Positions 1 through 9,194 of a stretch of DNA of 42,121 nt are shown here, in pieces. Position 1 is the stretch's first letter. Each line of letters starts with the position of its first letter. A program made the translations under genes and the position numbers. The DNA is from Corynebacterium sp. NML140438 (GTDB lineage: Bacteria; Actinomycetota; Actinomycetes; Mycobacteriales; Mycobacteriaceae), in the NCBI RefSeq assembly GCF_001875725.1, contig NZ_MLCQ01000015.1:1-42121 (forward strand), in the 5' to 3' direction. The notes under the pieces were generated by a model. That model was not told the DNA's origin. It made no database searches and saw nothing but the letters and a program-made list of their open reading frames with translations.

Positions 1-77
1 ACAATCACCGGGGTTTCAACGGCCGGTGGTGACGTCAACGCTGACGGCACCAACTCAGGTAACTGTGGATCGGTCAT
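1..77 (-). CDS. 5' end of an unidentified protein (cut by window edge)
   Basis: An ATG at 77 reading leftwards opens a frame that runs off the window after 25 codons, beginning MTDPQLPELVPSALTS. A near-perfect Shine-Dalgarno (AGGAGG, about 8 nt upstream of the ATG) precedes it, which is why this short open stretch is taken as a real gene start. The visible part is rich in Pro, Val, Thr and Ser and shows no recognisable domain. Function cannot be assigned. Confidence 0.6.
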   Translation of the reverse strand, partial: MTDPQLPELVPSALTSPPAVETPVI

Positions 78-614
78 GAACAAAACCTCCTACGGATTAA
101 CGTTCACAACCACCCTGGCACTAAGGGGGGGACCTTGAATTTGGTGCGCCACCCGTCAAAAAGGATCGGTCTCAGCAAAAGGAAGAAAGCCCTACATGCG
201 CAAAATGTCCTGTAGAGCTTTCTCACCTTATAGCGAGGGACCTTGTCATAGCGAGGGACCTTGTCCTCACTTCCTCTTCACGTATGCGACTCCTGGAGAA
301 GTTCAACGCAAGCTGCCGCTGAGCTATGCCAATCAACTTGGCAAGGTCATCCGGTACGCGAATGGTTTACAATTCCCGTCGACCTCCTCCGGGCGACCAA
401 AACCCCTGGCCCCGCACCCGGGGAGTATCGCCACACCCAACTTAAAACGAAAGAACCCCTCCCGATGCTTCGACGCTGCGTCGGTATTCGGGCGAGGTTC
501 CTTCTACTGGAGTGCACTCGAGCCGGAGACTCTACTCACTCTCTCGCTTGACACGCTAACCAATGGGACAGACAATAGTCAAGTCTAAAGGTGCCTTCAT
601 GGGGGTGTAAGGCT
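78..614. other. Intergenic region with a repeat end and a tandem 18-bp repeat
   Basis: About 540 bp without a convincing gene. At 137-150 is a copy of the GAATTTGGTGCGC motif that ends the palindromic repeats near 6.9 kb and 11.5 kb. At 230-247 and 248-265 an 18-bp unit (ATAGCGAGGGACCTTGTC) occurs twice in direct tandem. Frames open here (for example 196-588) have odd composition and no domain, so they are not called. The 3' part holds the putative promoter of the next gene. Confidence 0.5.
547..576 (+). promoter_or_regulatory. Putative sigma-A promoter of the Abi-like gene
   Basis: A perfect -35 TTGACA (547-552) is followed after 18 nt by GACAAT (571-576), a reasonable -10. Transcription would start near 583, leaving roughly a 30-nt leader before the ATG at 615. 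Motif match only. Confidence 0.4.
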
Positions 615-1415
615 ATGTACGGAAGCACACACGCTAAAAACGTATTAAAAGCGCTCGGCCAACAACGGATGGAAAAATTTCTAGCGCAAAGCGGAAATCA
701 TGCTGGTAGAGCACTCAAGTTGTACGCTTGGGATGCTGAACTTTCTGCAGCAATGGGGAGCCTCATCGCTATCCTAGAAGTAGTTCTTCGAAATAAGATT
801 TGCGCGGCCATCGATATTTGGAGCGATCAGCCCCCGGGCAGTAACAAAAATTGGATTCTCACTCCGGACCAAAACGTTCAGTCTCCATTATCGGAAATCA
901 GTAAAGCAATCTCAGGCCCCGCTATAAACAAAGCGCAGAAGGCTAAAGAGATTCGAGATAGCGGTGCCGGTCTCTTCACTGGACACCACTTACGTAGTGG
1001 GCACGACTTGACACGAGATGACGTAATCGCTCAGGTCTCACTCACTCAATGGAAACAAAATTTTTTCTACCGAGAGCCCGAAATGCAGGACGACGGGAGC
1101 AGAAAATTCTTTCCGGACGAAGTTACGTACACAAGAGTAAAAGCAGTCTATGAAGTGATCACCCACAAAGCTCTATCAGGTGGGCCTTCACAAATTACAC
1201 CTGACCGTGCAAGTCTTATCATGCACCACGCTGTGCTGCTCCGAAACAGAATTAGCCACCAAGAAACGCTCATCAACATCGACTGCAAGGCATACCGCCA
1301 AGAGTTTCTCGATCTTTTAAAATGCCTCGACCAAGATGTTCTGGCTTACTACACTGCCAACGACCCTATTCCCGAAATTTTAAGCAGGGATCCTCGAAAC
1401 ACTGCTCCGCGATAG
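615..1415 (+). CDS. Abi-like / HEPN-type protein, possible abortive-infection factor
   Basis: 266 aa. It resembles the Abi-like family (AbiD/AbiF type): an early helical segment of the type Y-x-W-(D/N)-x-x-L-S-x-A followed by L-E-V-x-L-R-N (here YAWDAELSAAM, then LEVVLRNKI), and near the C-terminus LLRNRISHQE. The latter contains R-N-R-I-S-H (residues 210-215), matching the Rx4H signature of HEPN ribonucleases. Family knowledge: Abi-like proteins are linked to phage abortive infection, probably by RNA cleavage after infection; that role here is inference. The gene is less GC-rich than its neighbours and stands alone, which suggests acquisition. An in-frame GTG at 591 would add eight residues; ATG 615 is preferred because it sits downstream of a purine-rich stretch and of the likely transcription start. 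Confidence 0.6.
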   Translation: MYGSTHAKNVLKALGQQRMEKFLAQSGNHAGRALKLYAWDAELSAAMGSLIAILEVVLRNKICAAIDIWSDQPPGSNKNWILTPDQNVQSPLSEISKAISGPAINKAQKAKEIRDSGAGLFTGHHLRSGHDLTRDDVIAQVSLTQWKQNFFYREPEMQDDGSRKFFPDEVTYTRVKAVYEVITHKALSGGPSQITPDRASLIMHHAVLLRNRISHQETLINIDCKAYRQEFLDLLKCLDQDVLAYYTANDPIPEILSRDPRNTAPR

Positions 1416-1745
1416 CCTCGCTCGCTTTTCAGCTTGTTCATCCACGCCAGCGGCAATGGTATCCGCTCCGAAACACATTGCACGCATCATGCGTGGTGGC
1501 GCTCCCGCTTGCAGGAAATGAAACTCGGTTATGCACTGCATCCCCAAGCCATCGGCAACGTCAGGCAGCTTGACCGAGCGGACCCCGTTTGTTTTCGACG
1601 CCAATTCCCCAATTTTGCGCTGACCTGCATTGGTCGACGCTAAGAGGTCGCCCGGAACCGCACGCAAATCTGTTCACAAAATCTCTAGCAACGCTCCCAC
1701 GACACATCCCACCTCGCCGCACCTCACCCACTACACTGTGTATCC
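1416..1745. other. Intergenic region; possible gene remnant
   Basis: 330 bp between the Abi-like gene and leuS. A minus-strand frame from TTG 1667 to 1380 (95 codons) has fairly protein-like composition but no Shine-Dalgarno and no recognised domain. It could be the remnant of an accessory gene. The last 15 bases are the leuS promoter region. Confidence 0.35.
1732..1737 (+). promoter_or_regulatory. -10 element giving a leaderless leuS mRNA
   Basis: TACACT ends 8 nt before the leuS ATG at 1746 and no Shine-Dalgarno lies in between, so the transcript probably starts at or within 1-2 nt of the start codon. Confidence 0.45.
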
Positions 1746-4571
1746 ATGACTAACGCGAGCGAAACCCCAGCGCACCGTTACGGCGCTGGCCTGGCAAATC
1801 AGATTGAGCAGAAGTGGCAGACGTTCTGGAAGGACAACGGCACGTTTAACGCGCCGAACCCGGTCGGCGACCTCGCCACGGGCGGCCCACTGCCCGAGGA
1901 CAAACTGAATGTGCAGGACATGTTCCCGTACCCGTCGGGGGCGGGGCTTCATGTGGGTCACCCGCTTGGCTACATCGCGACGGACGTGTTTGCCCGCTAT
2001 AACCGCATGTTGGGCAAGAACGTGCTGCATACGTTGGGCTATGACGCGTTTGGTCTTCCGGCGGAGCAGTACGCGATTCAGACGGGTACGCATCCGCGGA
2101 CGACGACTGAGGCGAATATCCAGAATATGAAGCGTCAGCTGGGCCAGTTGGGGTTGGGGCATGATCCGCGTCGTTCGGTGGCGACGACCGACCCGGAGTT
2201 TTATAAGTGGACGCAGTGGATTTTCCTGCAGATTTATAACGCCTGGTTTGATGAGGAGCTGCAGAAGGCGCGTCCGATTGAGGAGCTGGTCCGTGACCTG
2301 CTCACGGGCGCGCGCACAACCAAGGACGGCCGTAACTTCCGCAACTTGACGCACGCGGAGAAGCACAAGGCAATTGACGAGTTCCGCTTGGTGTACCTGT
2401 CCGATTCGATGGTGAACTGGTGCCCTGGTTTGGGCACGGTGCTGGCGAATGAGGAGGTCACTGCGGAGGGCCGTTCGGAGCGCGGGAACTTCCCGGTGTT
2501 CCGGAAGCGTTTGCGTCAGTGGATGATGCGTATTACTGACTACTCGGATCGCCTGCTCGATGACCTTGACTTGCTGGATTGGCCGGAGAAGGTCAAGGCG
2601 ATGCAGCGCAATTGGATTGGGCGTTCGCGTGGTGCACAGGTGGCGTTTGCGTCGGACGCAGGTCCGATTGAGGTGTTCACGACGCGCCCGGACACCCTGT
2701 TCGGCGCGACCTACATGGTGCTCGCGCCTGAGCACCCGCTTGTCGACGCCCTCACGGCCGATGCTTTCCCGGCTGACACGGATGAGCGTTGGATGAATGG
2801 GGCGGGGTCGCCGAAGGTGGCCGTCGAGAAGTATAGGGCGGCGATTGCTGCCAAGAGTGACTTGGAGCGCCAGGAGAATAAGGAGAAGACTGGCGTGTTC
2901 TTGGGTTCGTTTGCGACGAACCCGGTGAGCGGCGAGCAGGTGCCGATCTTTATTGCTGATTATGTGCTGACCGGTTATGGTACGGGCGCGATTATGGCGG
3001 TGCCGGCGCATGATGAGCGCGACTACGAGTTTGCGACTGTCTTCGGCCTGCCGATCGTGCCGGTGCTCGACGGCGATGTCTCCGAGGAAGCGTTCACGGG
3101 CGACGCGCCGCACATTAATTCGGCGAACGAGCAGGGCCTGGACCTCAACGGCCTGGGTAAGGACGAGGGGATCGCGAAGGCGATCGAGTGGCTGGCCGCC
3201 AACGGTGCTGGTGAGGAGAAGATCCAGTACAAGCTTCGCGACTGGCTCTTTGCCCGCCAGCGCTACTGGGGCGAGCCGTTCCCAATCGTGTACGACGAGA
3301 ACGGCCAGGCGCACGGCCTGCCGGAGGACATGCTGCCGGTGGAGTTGCCGCAGGTGGAGGACTACAACCCGGTGTCCTTCGACCCGGAGGACGCGGATTC
3401 TGAGTCGGCGCCGCCGCTGGCGAAGGCCACCGACTGGGTCGAGGTCGAGCTTGACCTTGGCGAGGGCACGAAGAAGTACTGGCGCGACACGAACGTGATG
3501 CCGCAGTGGGCGGGTTCTTCCTGGTACCAGCTGCGCTACATCGACCCGACGAACCAGGACGCCTTCTGCGACATCGAGAACGAGCGCTACTGGACCGGCC
3601 CCCGCAGCGAGAACGATCCGGGCGGCGTGGACCTCTACGTCGGCGGTGTGGAGCACGCGGTGCTGCACCTGCTCTACGCCCGTTTCTGGCACAAGGTGCT
3701 CTATGACCTGGGCTTTGTGTCCTCGAAGGAGCCGTACCGTCGCCTGTTCAACCAGGGGTATATCCAGGCGTACGCCTACACGGATTCGCGTGGCGTGTAC
3801 GTCCCGGCCGCCGAGGTGGAGGAGAAGGACGGCAAGTTCTACCGCGACGGCAAGGAGGTCAACCGCGAGTACGGCAAGATGGGCAAGTCCTTGAAGAACG
3901 CCGTCGCCCCGGATGACATCTGCCGCGATTACGGCGCGGATACCCTGCGCGTCTACGAGATGTCGATGGGCCCGCTGGACACGTCGCGCCCGTGGGCGAC
4001 GAAGGACGTCGTCGGAGCGCATCGTTTCCTGCAGCGCCTGTGGCGCCTGGTTGTGGACGAGGAGTCCGGCGAGGTCACCGTCACCGACGCCGCGCTCACC
4101 GAGGATGACAACAAGCAGCTGCACCGCACAATCGCCGGTGTCCGCGATGATTACGAGCACCTGCGGGATAATACGGTCGTCGCAAAGCTGATTGAGTTCA
4201 CGAACTACCTGACCAAGACGTACCCGTCGGGCGCCCCGCGCGCCGCGGTTGCGCCGCTGGTGCAGATGGTTGCGCCGCTCGCCCCGCACATCGCCGAAGA
4301 GCTGTGGTCGAAGCTCGGCCACGCCGACACGATCACGTTCGAGCCGTTCCCGACCTTCGAGGAATCTTTCCTTGTCGACGCCACCATCGAACTCCCCGTC
4401 CAGATCAACGGCAAGGTGAAGGCCCGGATCGACGTCCCGACGGACGCCTCGAAGGAGGACACCGAGGCGGTTGCGCTGACGGATGCGCGTGTCAAGGAAC
4501 TGACCGACGGCAAGAATGTGGTCAAGGTGATTGTGGTGCCGGGCCGGATGGTGAACCTGGTCGTTAAGTAA
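1746..4571 (+). CDS. leuS: Leucyl-tRNA synthetase
   Basis: 941 aa class Ia aminoacyl-tRNA synthetase that charges tRNA-Leu in the cytoplasm. Landmarks in order: the HIGH-type motif HVGH (residues 69-72) after PYPSGAGL; the CP1 editing-domain threonine motif TTRPDT (312-317), which hydrolyses mischarged t[12 protein letters not shown] later in the editing domain; [15 protein letters not shown] on return to the catalytic core; and the KMSKS loop as KMGKS (711-715). It is longer than the roughly 860 aa of the E. coli enzyme; the extra sequence, including a stretch after residue ~180, fits actinobacterial LeuRS. The C-terminal anticodon-binding and tRNA-interaction domains are present. Start at ATG 1746 leaves no room for a ribosome site, consistent with leaderless expression. 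Confidence 0.97.
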   Translation: MTNASETPAHRYGAGLANQIEQKWQTFWKDNGTFNAPNPVGDLATGGPLPEDKLNVQDMFPYPSGAGLHVGHPLGYIATDVFARYNRMLGKNVLHTLGYDAFGLPAEQYAIQTGTHPRTTTEANIQNMKRQLGQLGLGHDPRRSVATTDPEFYKWTQWIFLQIYNAWFDEELQKARPIEELVRDLLTGARTTKDGRNFRNLTHAEKHKAIDEFRLVYLSDSMVNWCPGLGTVLANEEVTAEGRSERGNFPVFRKRLRQWMMRITDYSDRLLDDLDLLDWPEKVKAMQRNWIGRSRGAQVAFASDAGPIEVFTTRPDTLFGATYMVLAPEHPLVDALTADAFPADTDERWMNGAGSPKVAVEKYRAAIAAKSDLERQENKEKTGVFLGSFATNPVSGEQVPIFIADYVLTGYGTGAIMAVPAHDERDYEFATVFGLPIVPVLDGDVSEEAFTGDAPHINSANEQGLDLNGLGKDEGIAKAIEWLAANGAGEEKIQYKLRDWLFARQRYWGEPFPIVYDENGQAHGLPEDMLPVELPQVEDYNPVSFDPEDADSESAPPLAKATDWVEVELDLGEGTKKYWRDTNVMPQWAGSSWYQLRYIDPTNQDAFCDIENERYWTGPRSENDPGGVDLYVGGVEHAVLHLLYARFWHKVLYDLGFVSSKEPYRRLFNQGYIQAYAYTDSRGVYVPAAEVEEKDGKFYRDGKEVNREYGKMGKSLKNAVAPDDICRDYGADTLRVYEMSMGPLDTSRPWATKDVVGAHRFLQRLWRLVVDEESGEVTVTDAALTEDDNKQLHRTIAGVRDDYEHLRDNTVVAKLIEFTNYLTKTYPSGAPRAAVAPLVQMVAPLAPHIAEELWSKLGHADTITFEPFPTFEESFLVDATIELPVQINGKVKARIDVPTDASKEDTEAVALTDARVKELTDGKNVVKVIVVPGRMVNLVVK

Positions 4572-4625
4572 ACGTTCAGGAAACGTGTAGGTGCTGCGGA
4601 GCGTTTGTGTGTACTGTTGGACAGC

Positions 4626-5744
4626 ATGACTGAACCAAATACACCTAACAACGATCCGCAGAACCCGGGTGGCATCCCGTCCTACCCGGAATACGGCGCG
4701 TCGCCTTACGGCCAGCCCTCGGGACAGCCCTCCGGCCAGTCCTACGGGGAGCAGGCCGATTTCGGTGCGTTTGACGTCAACTCGGCCGCGCAGGCGTCCG
4801 GGCAGAGCGCGTTGCGCTACCACGGCGCCCAGCTCGCCGTCCCGACGAGCCCCGCAGCAGCCATGCTTGCTAACGACGACGGCTTCGTCGGCATCACGCC
4901 CACCCAGTACGGTGACGGCGTCACCCCGCACCCGATCAGCAACCCGGCCGTCAATGGCGTCGCGCACGGGCTGGGCACCGGGAAGCTCTCCGTCGGTGCT
5001 GCGCTGAAGTACGGTTTCAAAACCGCCTACTCCAACCCGGGCACCTGGCTGGTGCTGGCGTTCGTGTACGCGCTGCTGAATAACATCGGGGCCGTCTTCC
5101 AGAGCGACACGGTCAGCGCCCTGGGCATGCTGGTCCTGTTCTTTGCTGCCCCACTGTTCATTGCGGCCGCGCTGCAGCAGACCCTGGTTGGTCCGAAGCA
5201 GTTCGTCCTGAAGGACATCAAGTCGGCTGCCTACGGCAAGACGCTGGGTATGTCGGTGGTCGTCGGCATCATCACGACTCTGATCTTCGCCCTGCTCATG
5301 GTGATCGGGTTCGTCGCTGGTTTCGCCGGCGCGGACCCGGAGGCGCTCCTGACCGCCTCGAGCGGTGATCTCAGCGCTATCGACCCATCCGCGTTCGTGA
5401 CCCTATTCGTTGGGATCGGCATCGCGGTGCTGATTATGTTGCTTATCTCGCCGTTCTTCATCTTCCAGTCGTTCTACGCGGCTGACAACAACGGCACCTT
5501 CGGCGACGCCTTCAAGGCCGGCTTCACCACAGCGAAGCGCAACTACGGCGGCCTGCTCGGCCTGATGATCGTCTGCGGGATCCTGATGGCCACCGTCTCA
5601 GGCAGTGGCACCGCCTCCGGCGTGGCCGCTTTCGTCTCGCTGGTGTTGGGCACGCTGCTGACCGCCCCAGCACTCCTGGCGATGGTGTACGCCTACCGCC
5701 AGGTCTCCGGCGGCCCCGTCCCGCACGAGGTAGCCGTTGCCTAA
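4626..5744 (+). CDS. Integral membrane protein with Pro/Gly/Gln-rich N-terminus
   Basis: 372 aa. Residues 1 to about 120 are low-complexity and probably disordered, with repeated GQPSGQ-type units, then VGAALKYGFKTAYSNPGTW leads into about six hydrophobic segments. The layout (cytoplasmic disordered head, then a multi-helix domain with an amphipathic K-Y-G-F lead-in) is like uncharacterised corynebacterial membrane proteins of the YciC/DUF975-like kind, but no function is assigned. ATG 4626 is chosen over the upstream TTG 4605 because TACTGT at 4612-4617 is a plausible -10 that would make 4626 a leaderless start. Its stop overlaps the next gene by 8 nt, so the three membrane genes here are probably co-translated. 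Confidence 0.8.
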   Translation: MTEPNTPNNDPQNPGGIPSYPEYGASPYGQPSGQPSGQSYGEQADFGAFDVNSAAQASGQSALRYHGAQLAVPTSPAAAMLANDDGFVGITPTQYGDGVTPHPISNPAVNGVAHGLGTGKLSVGAALKYGFKTAYSNPGTWLVLAFVYALLNNIGAVFQSDTVSALGMLVLFFAAPLFIAAALQQTLVGPKQFVLKDIKSAAYGKTLGMSVVVGIITTLIFALLMVIGFVAGFAGADPEALLTASSGDLSAIDPSAFVTLFVGIGIAVLIMLLISPFFIFQSFYAADNNGTFGDAFKAGFTTAKRNYGGLLGLMIVCGILMATVSGSGTASGVAAFVSLVLGTLLTAPALLAMVYAYRQVSGGPVPHEVAVA

Positions 5745-6489
5745 ACGCAGCACCTATTACACGGCCGTGGCACTGACCGCCGCGGCCGTGCTCTTTTTTA
5801 CCGTCGGCAAGGCGTACGTTGGCCTGCCCGGGGTGTGGGACACAACCTCCCACGAGGTCCGTCACCTGCGCCTCATCCCCTTCGGCTCCTTCATCTACTA
5901 CCGAGTCTGGTGGGGACCGTGGCTCAACCTCATCGGCAACATCGTCCTCTTCCTCCCAGTCGGCTACCTGGCCCGCCTCCGGCTCGGCAAGGTCTGGAAG
6001 GCCGCCCTGGTGTCGATGGTGGCGTCACTAAGCATTGAAGTAGCCCAGTACGTGCTCGCCGCCGGCTACTCAGATATCGACGACCTCATCATCAACACCG
6101 TCGGCGGCACCCTGGGCGCTACACTTGCCCACATGCCCAGCTTCACCCGCACCATCTTCCCCGACGGCAACGAACCCGACGCCCGCTTCACCCTCGCTAA
6201 CGAGCGCACATTCCTCGCCTGGACCCGCACCGCGCTCGCATTTCTCGCCGGCGGCATCGCCCTCGGCGCTTTCGACGTCACCGGCATCACCCCAGAGACT
6301 CAAACCTTCGCTGCCGCCACCGTCATCGTGATCGGCATGGCCATCGCCGCCGGCGCCGCCATCCGCTGGGTCCGCGTCGAGCGAGCGCTGCGCCACGGGC
6401 GCCCTCTGCCCGCCCCCGCGATCGCGCCGCTGCTCGGCGTCGGCATCCTGGTCGCCTCCATCGTTGTGCTGGTAGGCCTGCTCTCGTGA
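5737..6489 (+). CDS. VanZ-like domain fused to a DUF202 domain
   Basis: 250 aa membrane protein made of two known modules. Residues ~10-125 are VanZ-like: the segment with RLIPFGSF, then NLIGNIVLFLPVGYL, then SIEVAQYVLAAGYSDIDDLI and NTVGG is typical of that family. Residues ~145-250 are a DUF202 (YidH-type) domain recognised by DARFTLANERTFLAWTRTAL and two further helices. VanZ family members are linked to teicoplanin resistance in enterococci; DUF202 has no firm function. The start is TTG 5737 with GAGG 6 nt upstream, overlapping the previous stop by 8 nt. The reading frame is uninterrupted, so the fusion is not a frameshift artefact. Confidence 0.8.
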   Translation: MPKRSTYYTAVALTAAAVLFFTVGKAYVGLPGVWDTTSHEVRHLRLIPFGSFIYYRVWWGPWLNLIGNIVLFLPVGYLARLRLGKVWKAALVSMVASLSIEVAQYVLAAGYSDIDDLIINTVGGTLGATLAHMPSFTRTIFPDGNEPDARFTLANERTFLAWTRTALAFLAGGIALGAFDVTGITPETQTFAAATVIVIGMAIAAGAAIRWVRVERALRHGRPLPAPAIAPLLGVGILVASIVVLVGLLS

Positions 6490-6806
6490 CTATCCCAGTC
6501 CCCGACCCTGGCCTCCAGCCCGAGCGCACCGCCTTGAGCTGGACCCGCACCGCCCTGGCCATGCTCGTCTGCTCGATGGTGCTCCTGCGCTGGTCTCACG
6601 CCTACCCGGTGCCCGTCTTCGGTGCCATCGGGCTCCTGCTCACCCTGGCAGTGGTGCTCATCTCCAGATATCGACGCCTCTACCGCACCGAAGCCCACAA
6701 CCTTGCCCAGGAACGCTCCCAACCAAACACGGCCTCCGTCCTTGCTACTGCGTGTGCGCTGGTTGCGCTTGGTGGCCTGGGCCTGTGGCTGGTCCTTGTG
6801 AATTAG
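6486..6806 (+). CDS. DUF202 family membrane protein
   Basis: 106 aa with three membrane helices. The N-terminal signature PGLQPERTALSWTRTALAM matches DUF202 (compare ERTFLAWTRTAL in the preceding gene). The GTG start at 6486 overlaps the preceding TGA (GTGA), implying translational coupling. Tandem DUF202 genes often occur as pairs, and here one partner is fused to VanZ; the two may form a heteromeric membrane complex (inference). Confidence 0.8.
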   Translation: MTIPVPDPGLQPERTALSWTRTALAMLVCSMVLLRWSHAYPVPVFGAIGLLLTLAVVLISRYRRLYRTEAHNLAQERSQPNTASVLATACALVALGGLGLWLVLVN

Positions 6807-6881
6807 GGAATAAGGCGTGCAGTGACAAACCACGCAGCTAGGAAAAACTAGCCCTTTTCTGAACTGCGATTATGAACATCT

Positions 6882-7006
6882 GCACCAAATGTGTGAGCGT
6901 CTTTTGTCACTCGCCACCAGTCCTGCGCACCTTTTTCCTGCCTGGAAAATCCGCGACCTGGGCAAACGCGCCGGGCCGTGCGCGAAAACAAAGAATTTGG
7001 TGCGCG
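6882..7006. repeat. Palindromic intergenic repeat, copy 1
   Basis: The element is bounded by inverted ends: GCACCAAAT at 6882-6890 and GAATTTGGTGCGCG at 6993-7006. Inside lies GCGTCTTTTGTCACTCG (6897-6913), a 17-bp exact match to 11504-11520, and GCGACCTGGG, also present near 11.57 kb. No coding potential. It lies between two convergent genes. Confidence 0.6.
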
Positions 7007-7040
7007 TACCCCGCCCCGCGTACCCCGCACCGCACAAGTA

Positions 7041-8237
7041 CTACGAAGAAAAGTCGATCGCGATGCATTTCAGCATGTCGTAGCCATCCCCGTTGAGGGC
7101 GAAGCCGTCGTCGGTGTCCTCGCCGAACCCGAAGGCCTCGAGCATCGCGGTGCCTTCTTTATAGATGGTTGAGTCCGGGAGGTGGGGGGAGTCGGAGATG
7201 AGGTTGAACATGAGTTGGTTCCAGTTTTCGCGGCCGAAGGTCGCGTAGAATCCGCGGGCGATGTTTTCGGCGAAGTCGAATGGGTTGTCGCCGCCGCTGA
7301 GTAGCTCGACGCCCTCGTTGGTGATGGTGTAGCGCCCGGTTTGCTCGGCGCGCATGAGGCCGGATTCGACGAAGAAGTTGTGGAGGTGCCTGCGCCAGAT
7401 GGGGTCGTCGGGGAGGAGGCCGTCCATGAGGTTGTAGAGCGCTTCGGTGATGCCGGTGTAGACGGGGGAGTCGAAGGTTGGGTTAGGCCCGTAGTAGTCC
7501 TCGAGGAATTCGCCGATGGCGGCCATGACGGCGGGGTTGCTTTCGGGGTTGGGGTCGATGGCCATGATGTCTTTGAGGTCGTCGCGGCCTGCGAGGTATT
7601 CGCGGAGTGCTTCGCGGACGTGTTCGTCTTCTTCGGTGTTGGCGTCGGAGTTCATCATTTGGCGGGTGACCATGGTTTCGACGCTGTAGTACATGCGGTT
7701 CGAGATGCTGACGGGGTCGGCTTTGGTGAGCCTGTCCACCATGTGGCCGGGGGACATGACGGGCATAGAGGAGAACAGGGTTGGGGTGATGTGCATGTCG
7801 GCGGGTTGGCCGGCGGCGAGGCGGACGGCTTCGTCGTAGAGTTCGGTCATCATGGCGGGGCCTTTGAGGTGCTCGATGACGTCGGGGCCGAGCGCGGAGA
7901 TGAGGACGGGGGTTGGCCCGGCGATGGTGGACGGCCCCAGTACTTGGACGTTGATGTTCCAGTTGGCGCCGGCGTCGTAGATGTAGCTCATGGTTTCGGG
8001 CATGTCTTGGACGGTGAGGTCGGTTTCGTCGTATTCGCCGGCGGCTGGTTGGGCGGTGTAGACGCGTTGTTCGCCGTTGATGGTTCCCGAAAACATGTGT
8101 GTTGCGGCGCTCGAGAAGCCGAGGGTGGCGTCGATAATGAGTGCGAGTTCCCCCAGGTACATCGAGTGGTCAACATTAATGCATCGTGAAATCTCGGGTC
8201 GGGAGTTTTCTACGGTGATTAATAGAGAGATGTTCAT
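7041..8237 (-). CDS. Plasmid pRiA4b ORF-3-like family protein
   Basis: 398 aa. The N-terminal ~140 residues look like the pRiA4b ORF-3 fold: a start with LLITVENSRPEISR, a MYLGELALIIDATLGF helix followed by THMFSG, and an aromatic D-x-G-x-x-W motif (YIYDAGANWNINVQVLGP) that corresponds to the family's Y-x-Y-D-F-G-D-x-W. The remaining ~250 residues are acidic and helical with no recognised domain. Family members are found near mobile elements and their function is not settled. ATG 8237 is preferred over GTG 8246 because TATAGA (8252-8247, read leftwards) would place transcription start just before the ATG. Confidence 0.6.
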   Translation of the reverse strand: MNISLLITVENSRPEISRCINVDHSMYLGELALIIDATLGFSSAATHMFSGTINGEQRVYTAQPAAGEYDETDLTVQDMPETMSYIYDAGANWNINVQVLGPSTIAGPTPVLISALGPDVIEHLKGPAMMTELYDEAVRLAAGQPADMHITPTLFSSMPVMSPGHMVDRLTKADPVSISNRMYYSVETMVTRQMMNSDANTEEDEHVREALREYLAGRDDLKDIMAIDPNPESNPAVMAAIGEFLEDYYGPNPTFDSPVYTGITEALYNLMDGLLPDDPIWRRHLHNFFVESGLMRAEQTGRYTITNEGVELLSGGDNPFDFAENIARGFYATFGRENWNQLMFNLISDSPHLPDSTIYKEGTAMLEAFGFGEDTDDGFALNGDGYDMLKCIAIDFSS

Positions 8238-8264
8238 GTCGTTCACTCTATAGTTTTGTATCTT

Positions 8265-9194
8265 TTAGCGCTCGCGAACTACCCAGAATGTGCATCGGGT
8301 GACGCAGAGCAGCCAGTGGAGGACGAGGAGGGCGGGCAGCGCGGTGGCGATGATGGTGAGCCATTCGAGGTTCCAGACTTCGGCGAGGTGGTGGCTGCCG
8401 ACGCTGATGGTGCCGGTGGGGAAGGTGGAGGCCCACCAGGCGGGGGAGTAGCGGGCCCAGTGCGCGACGGCGGGGTAGAAGTGCCACATGGCGAAGGCGA
8501 TCATGGGGATTGCGGCGATGAGGAGCACGGTGCCGACGATGAGTTCGGCGTCTTTGCCGAAGAGGAGGTCGACGGCGGAGACGGTCTGCCCGACCACACC
8601 GAGGGGGATCCAGGCGGTCGCGGCGTTCGGCCCGCTTAAGTCTACTTTTCGACGCCACGCCGCCACATACACTCTGGCAAACAGCGGGTACGCCGCACTT
8701 ATCGACGCCACCATGCAGCACACGCCGAGTACCCAGTAGAGGTCGCCGCCGCCTTTGACGTGGGTGGTGGCGGCTGTGTTGGACGCCATGATGGGGCCGA
8801 CGAGGGCAAGCCCCCAGGCGAAGTTCGGTTGTCCTTGGAAGCCGCGGAGCTGGTTGGCGTAGACGGCGAGGCAGGCGGGTGCCCCGATCCAGAAGCCGAC
8901 GAGGATGAATGTCAGGTTGTCGGTGAGGTTGGTCCAGGCAGTGCCGAGTGACATGATCCCGATGAAGGTCATGGCCCACGGCGCCATCGTGTCCTGGCGG
9001 AAGCGTGGCGTGCGGTAGATGATGAACCCGACCACGAGCGCCACGAGGATGGCGACCCCGATACAGGCGACGACCCACGCCAGGGGGTCGAGGCCGCTGA
9101 TGACCAGCAGCGTTGCTACCAGCGAGGTCCCCATGAGGCTGCCGCCCCACGCCGGTCCCGCTGGTGGCAGGTTATAGCTGGTCCTGGTTTTCAC
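8265..9194 (-). CDS. TDT/TehA (SLAC1-like) family transporter
   Basis: 309 aa with about ten hydrophobic segments. It resembles the tellurite-resistance/dicarboxylate transporter (TDT) superfamily, with GPAWGGSLMGTS at the N-terminus and the WWASTFPTGT segment late in the protein. Family members carry dicarboxylates, sulfite or small anions; the substrate here is unknown. The GTG start overlaps the stop of the upstream paralogue as GTGTGA, once that gene's frameshift is allowed for, so the pair forms a translationally coupled operon. Confidence 0.75.
   Translation of the reverse strand: MKTRTSYNLPPAGPAWGGSLMGTSLVATLLVISGLDPLAWVVACIGVAILVALVVGFIIYRTPRFRQDTMAPWAMTFIGIMSLGTAWTNLTDNLTFILVGFWIGAPACLAVYANQLRGFQGQPNFAWGLALVGPIMASNTAATTHVKGGGDLYWVLGVCCMVASISAAYPLFARVYVAAWRRKVDLSGPNAATAWIPLGVVGQTVSAVDLLFGKDAELIVGTVLLIAAIPMIAFAMWHFYPAVAHWARYSPAWWASTFPTGTISVGSHHLAEVWNLEWLTIIATALPALLVLHWLLCVTRCTFWVVRER

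Noticed and set aside
196..588. Open frame of 130 codons on the plus strand
   Set aside because: It runs through the tandem repeat and the promoter of the next gene, has no ribosome site and no recognisable domain.
1731..4967. Very long minus-strand open frame (1078 codons) opposite leuS
   Set aside because: A shadow of GC-biased codon use in leuS: Arg/Val/His-rich with no domain, and it extends past leuS into the next gene antisense.
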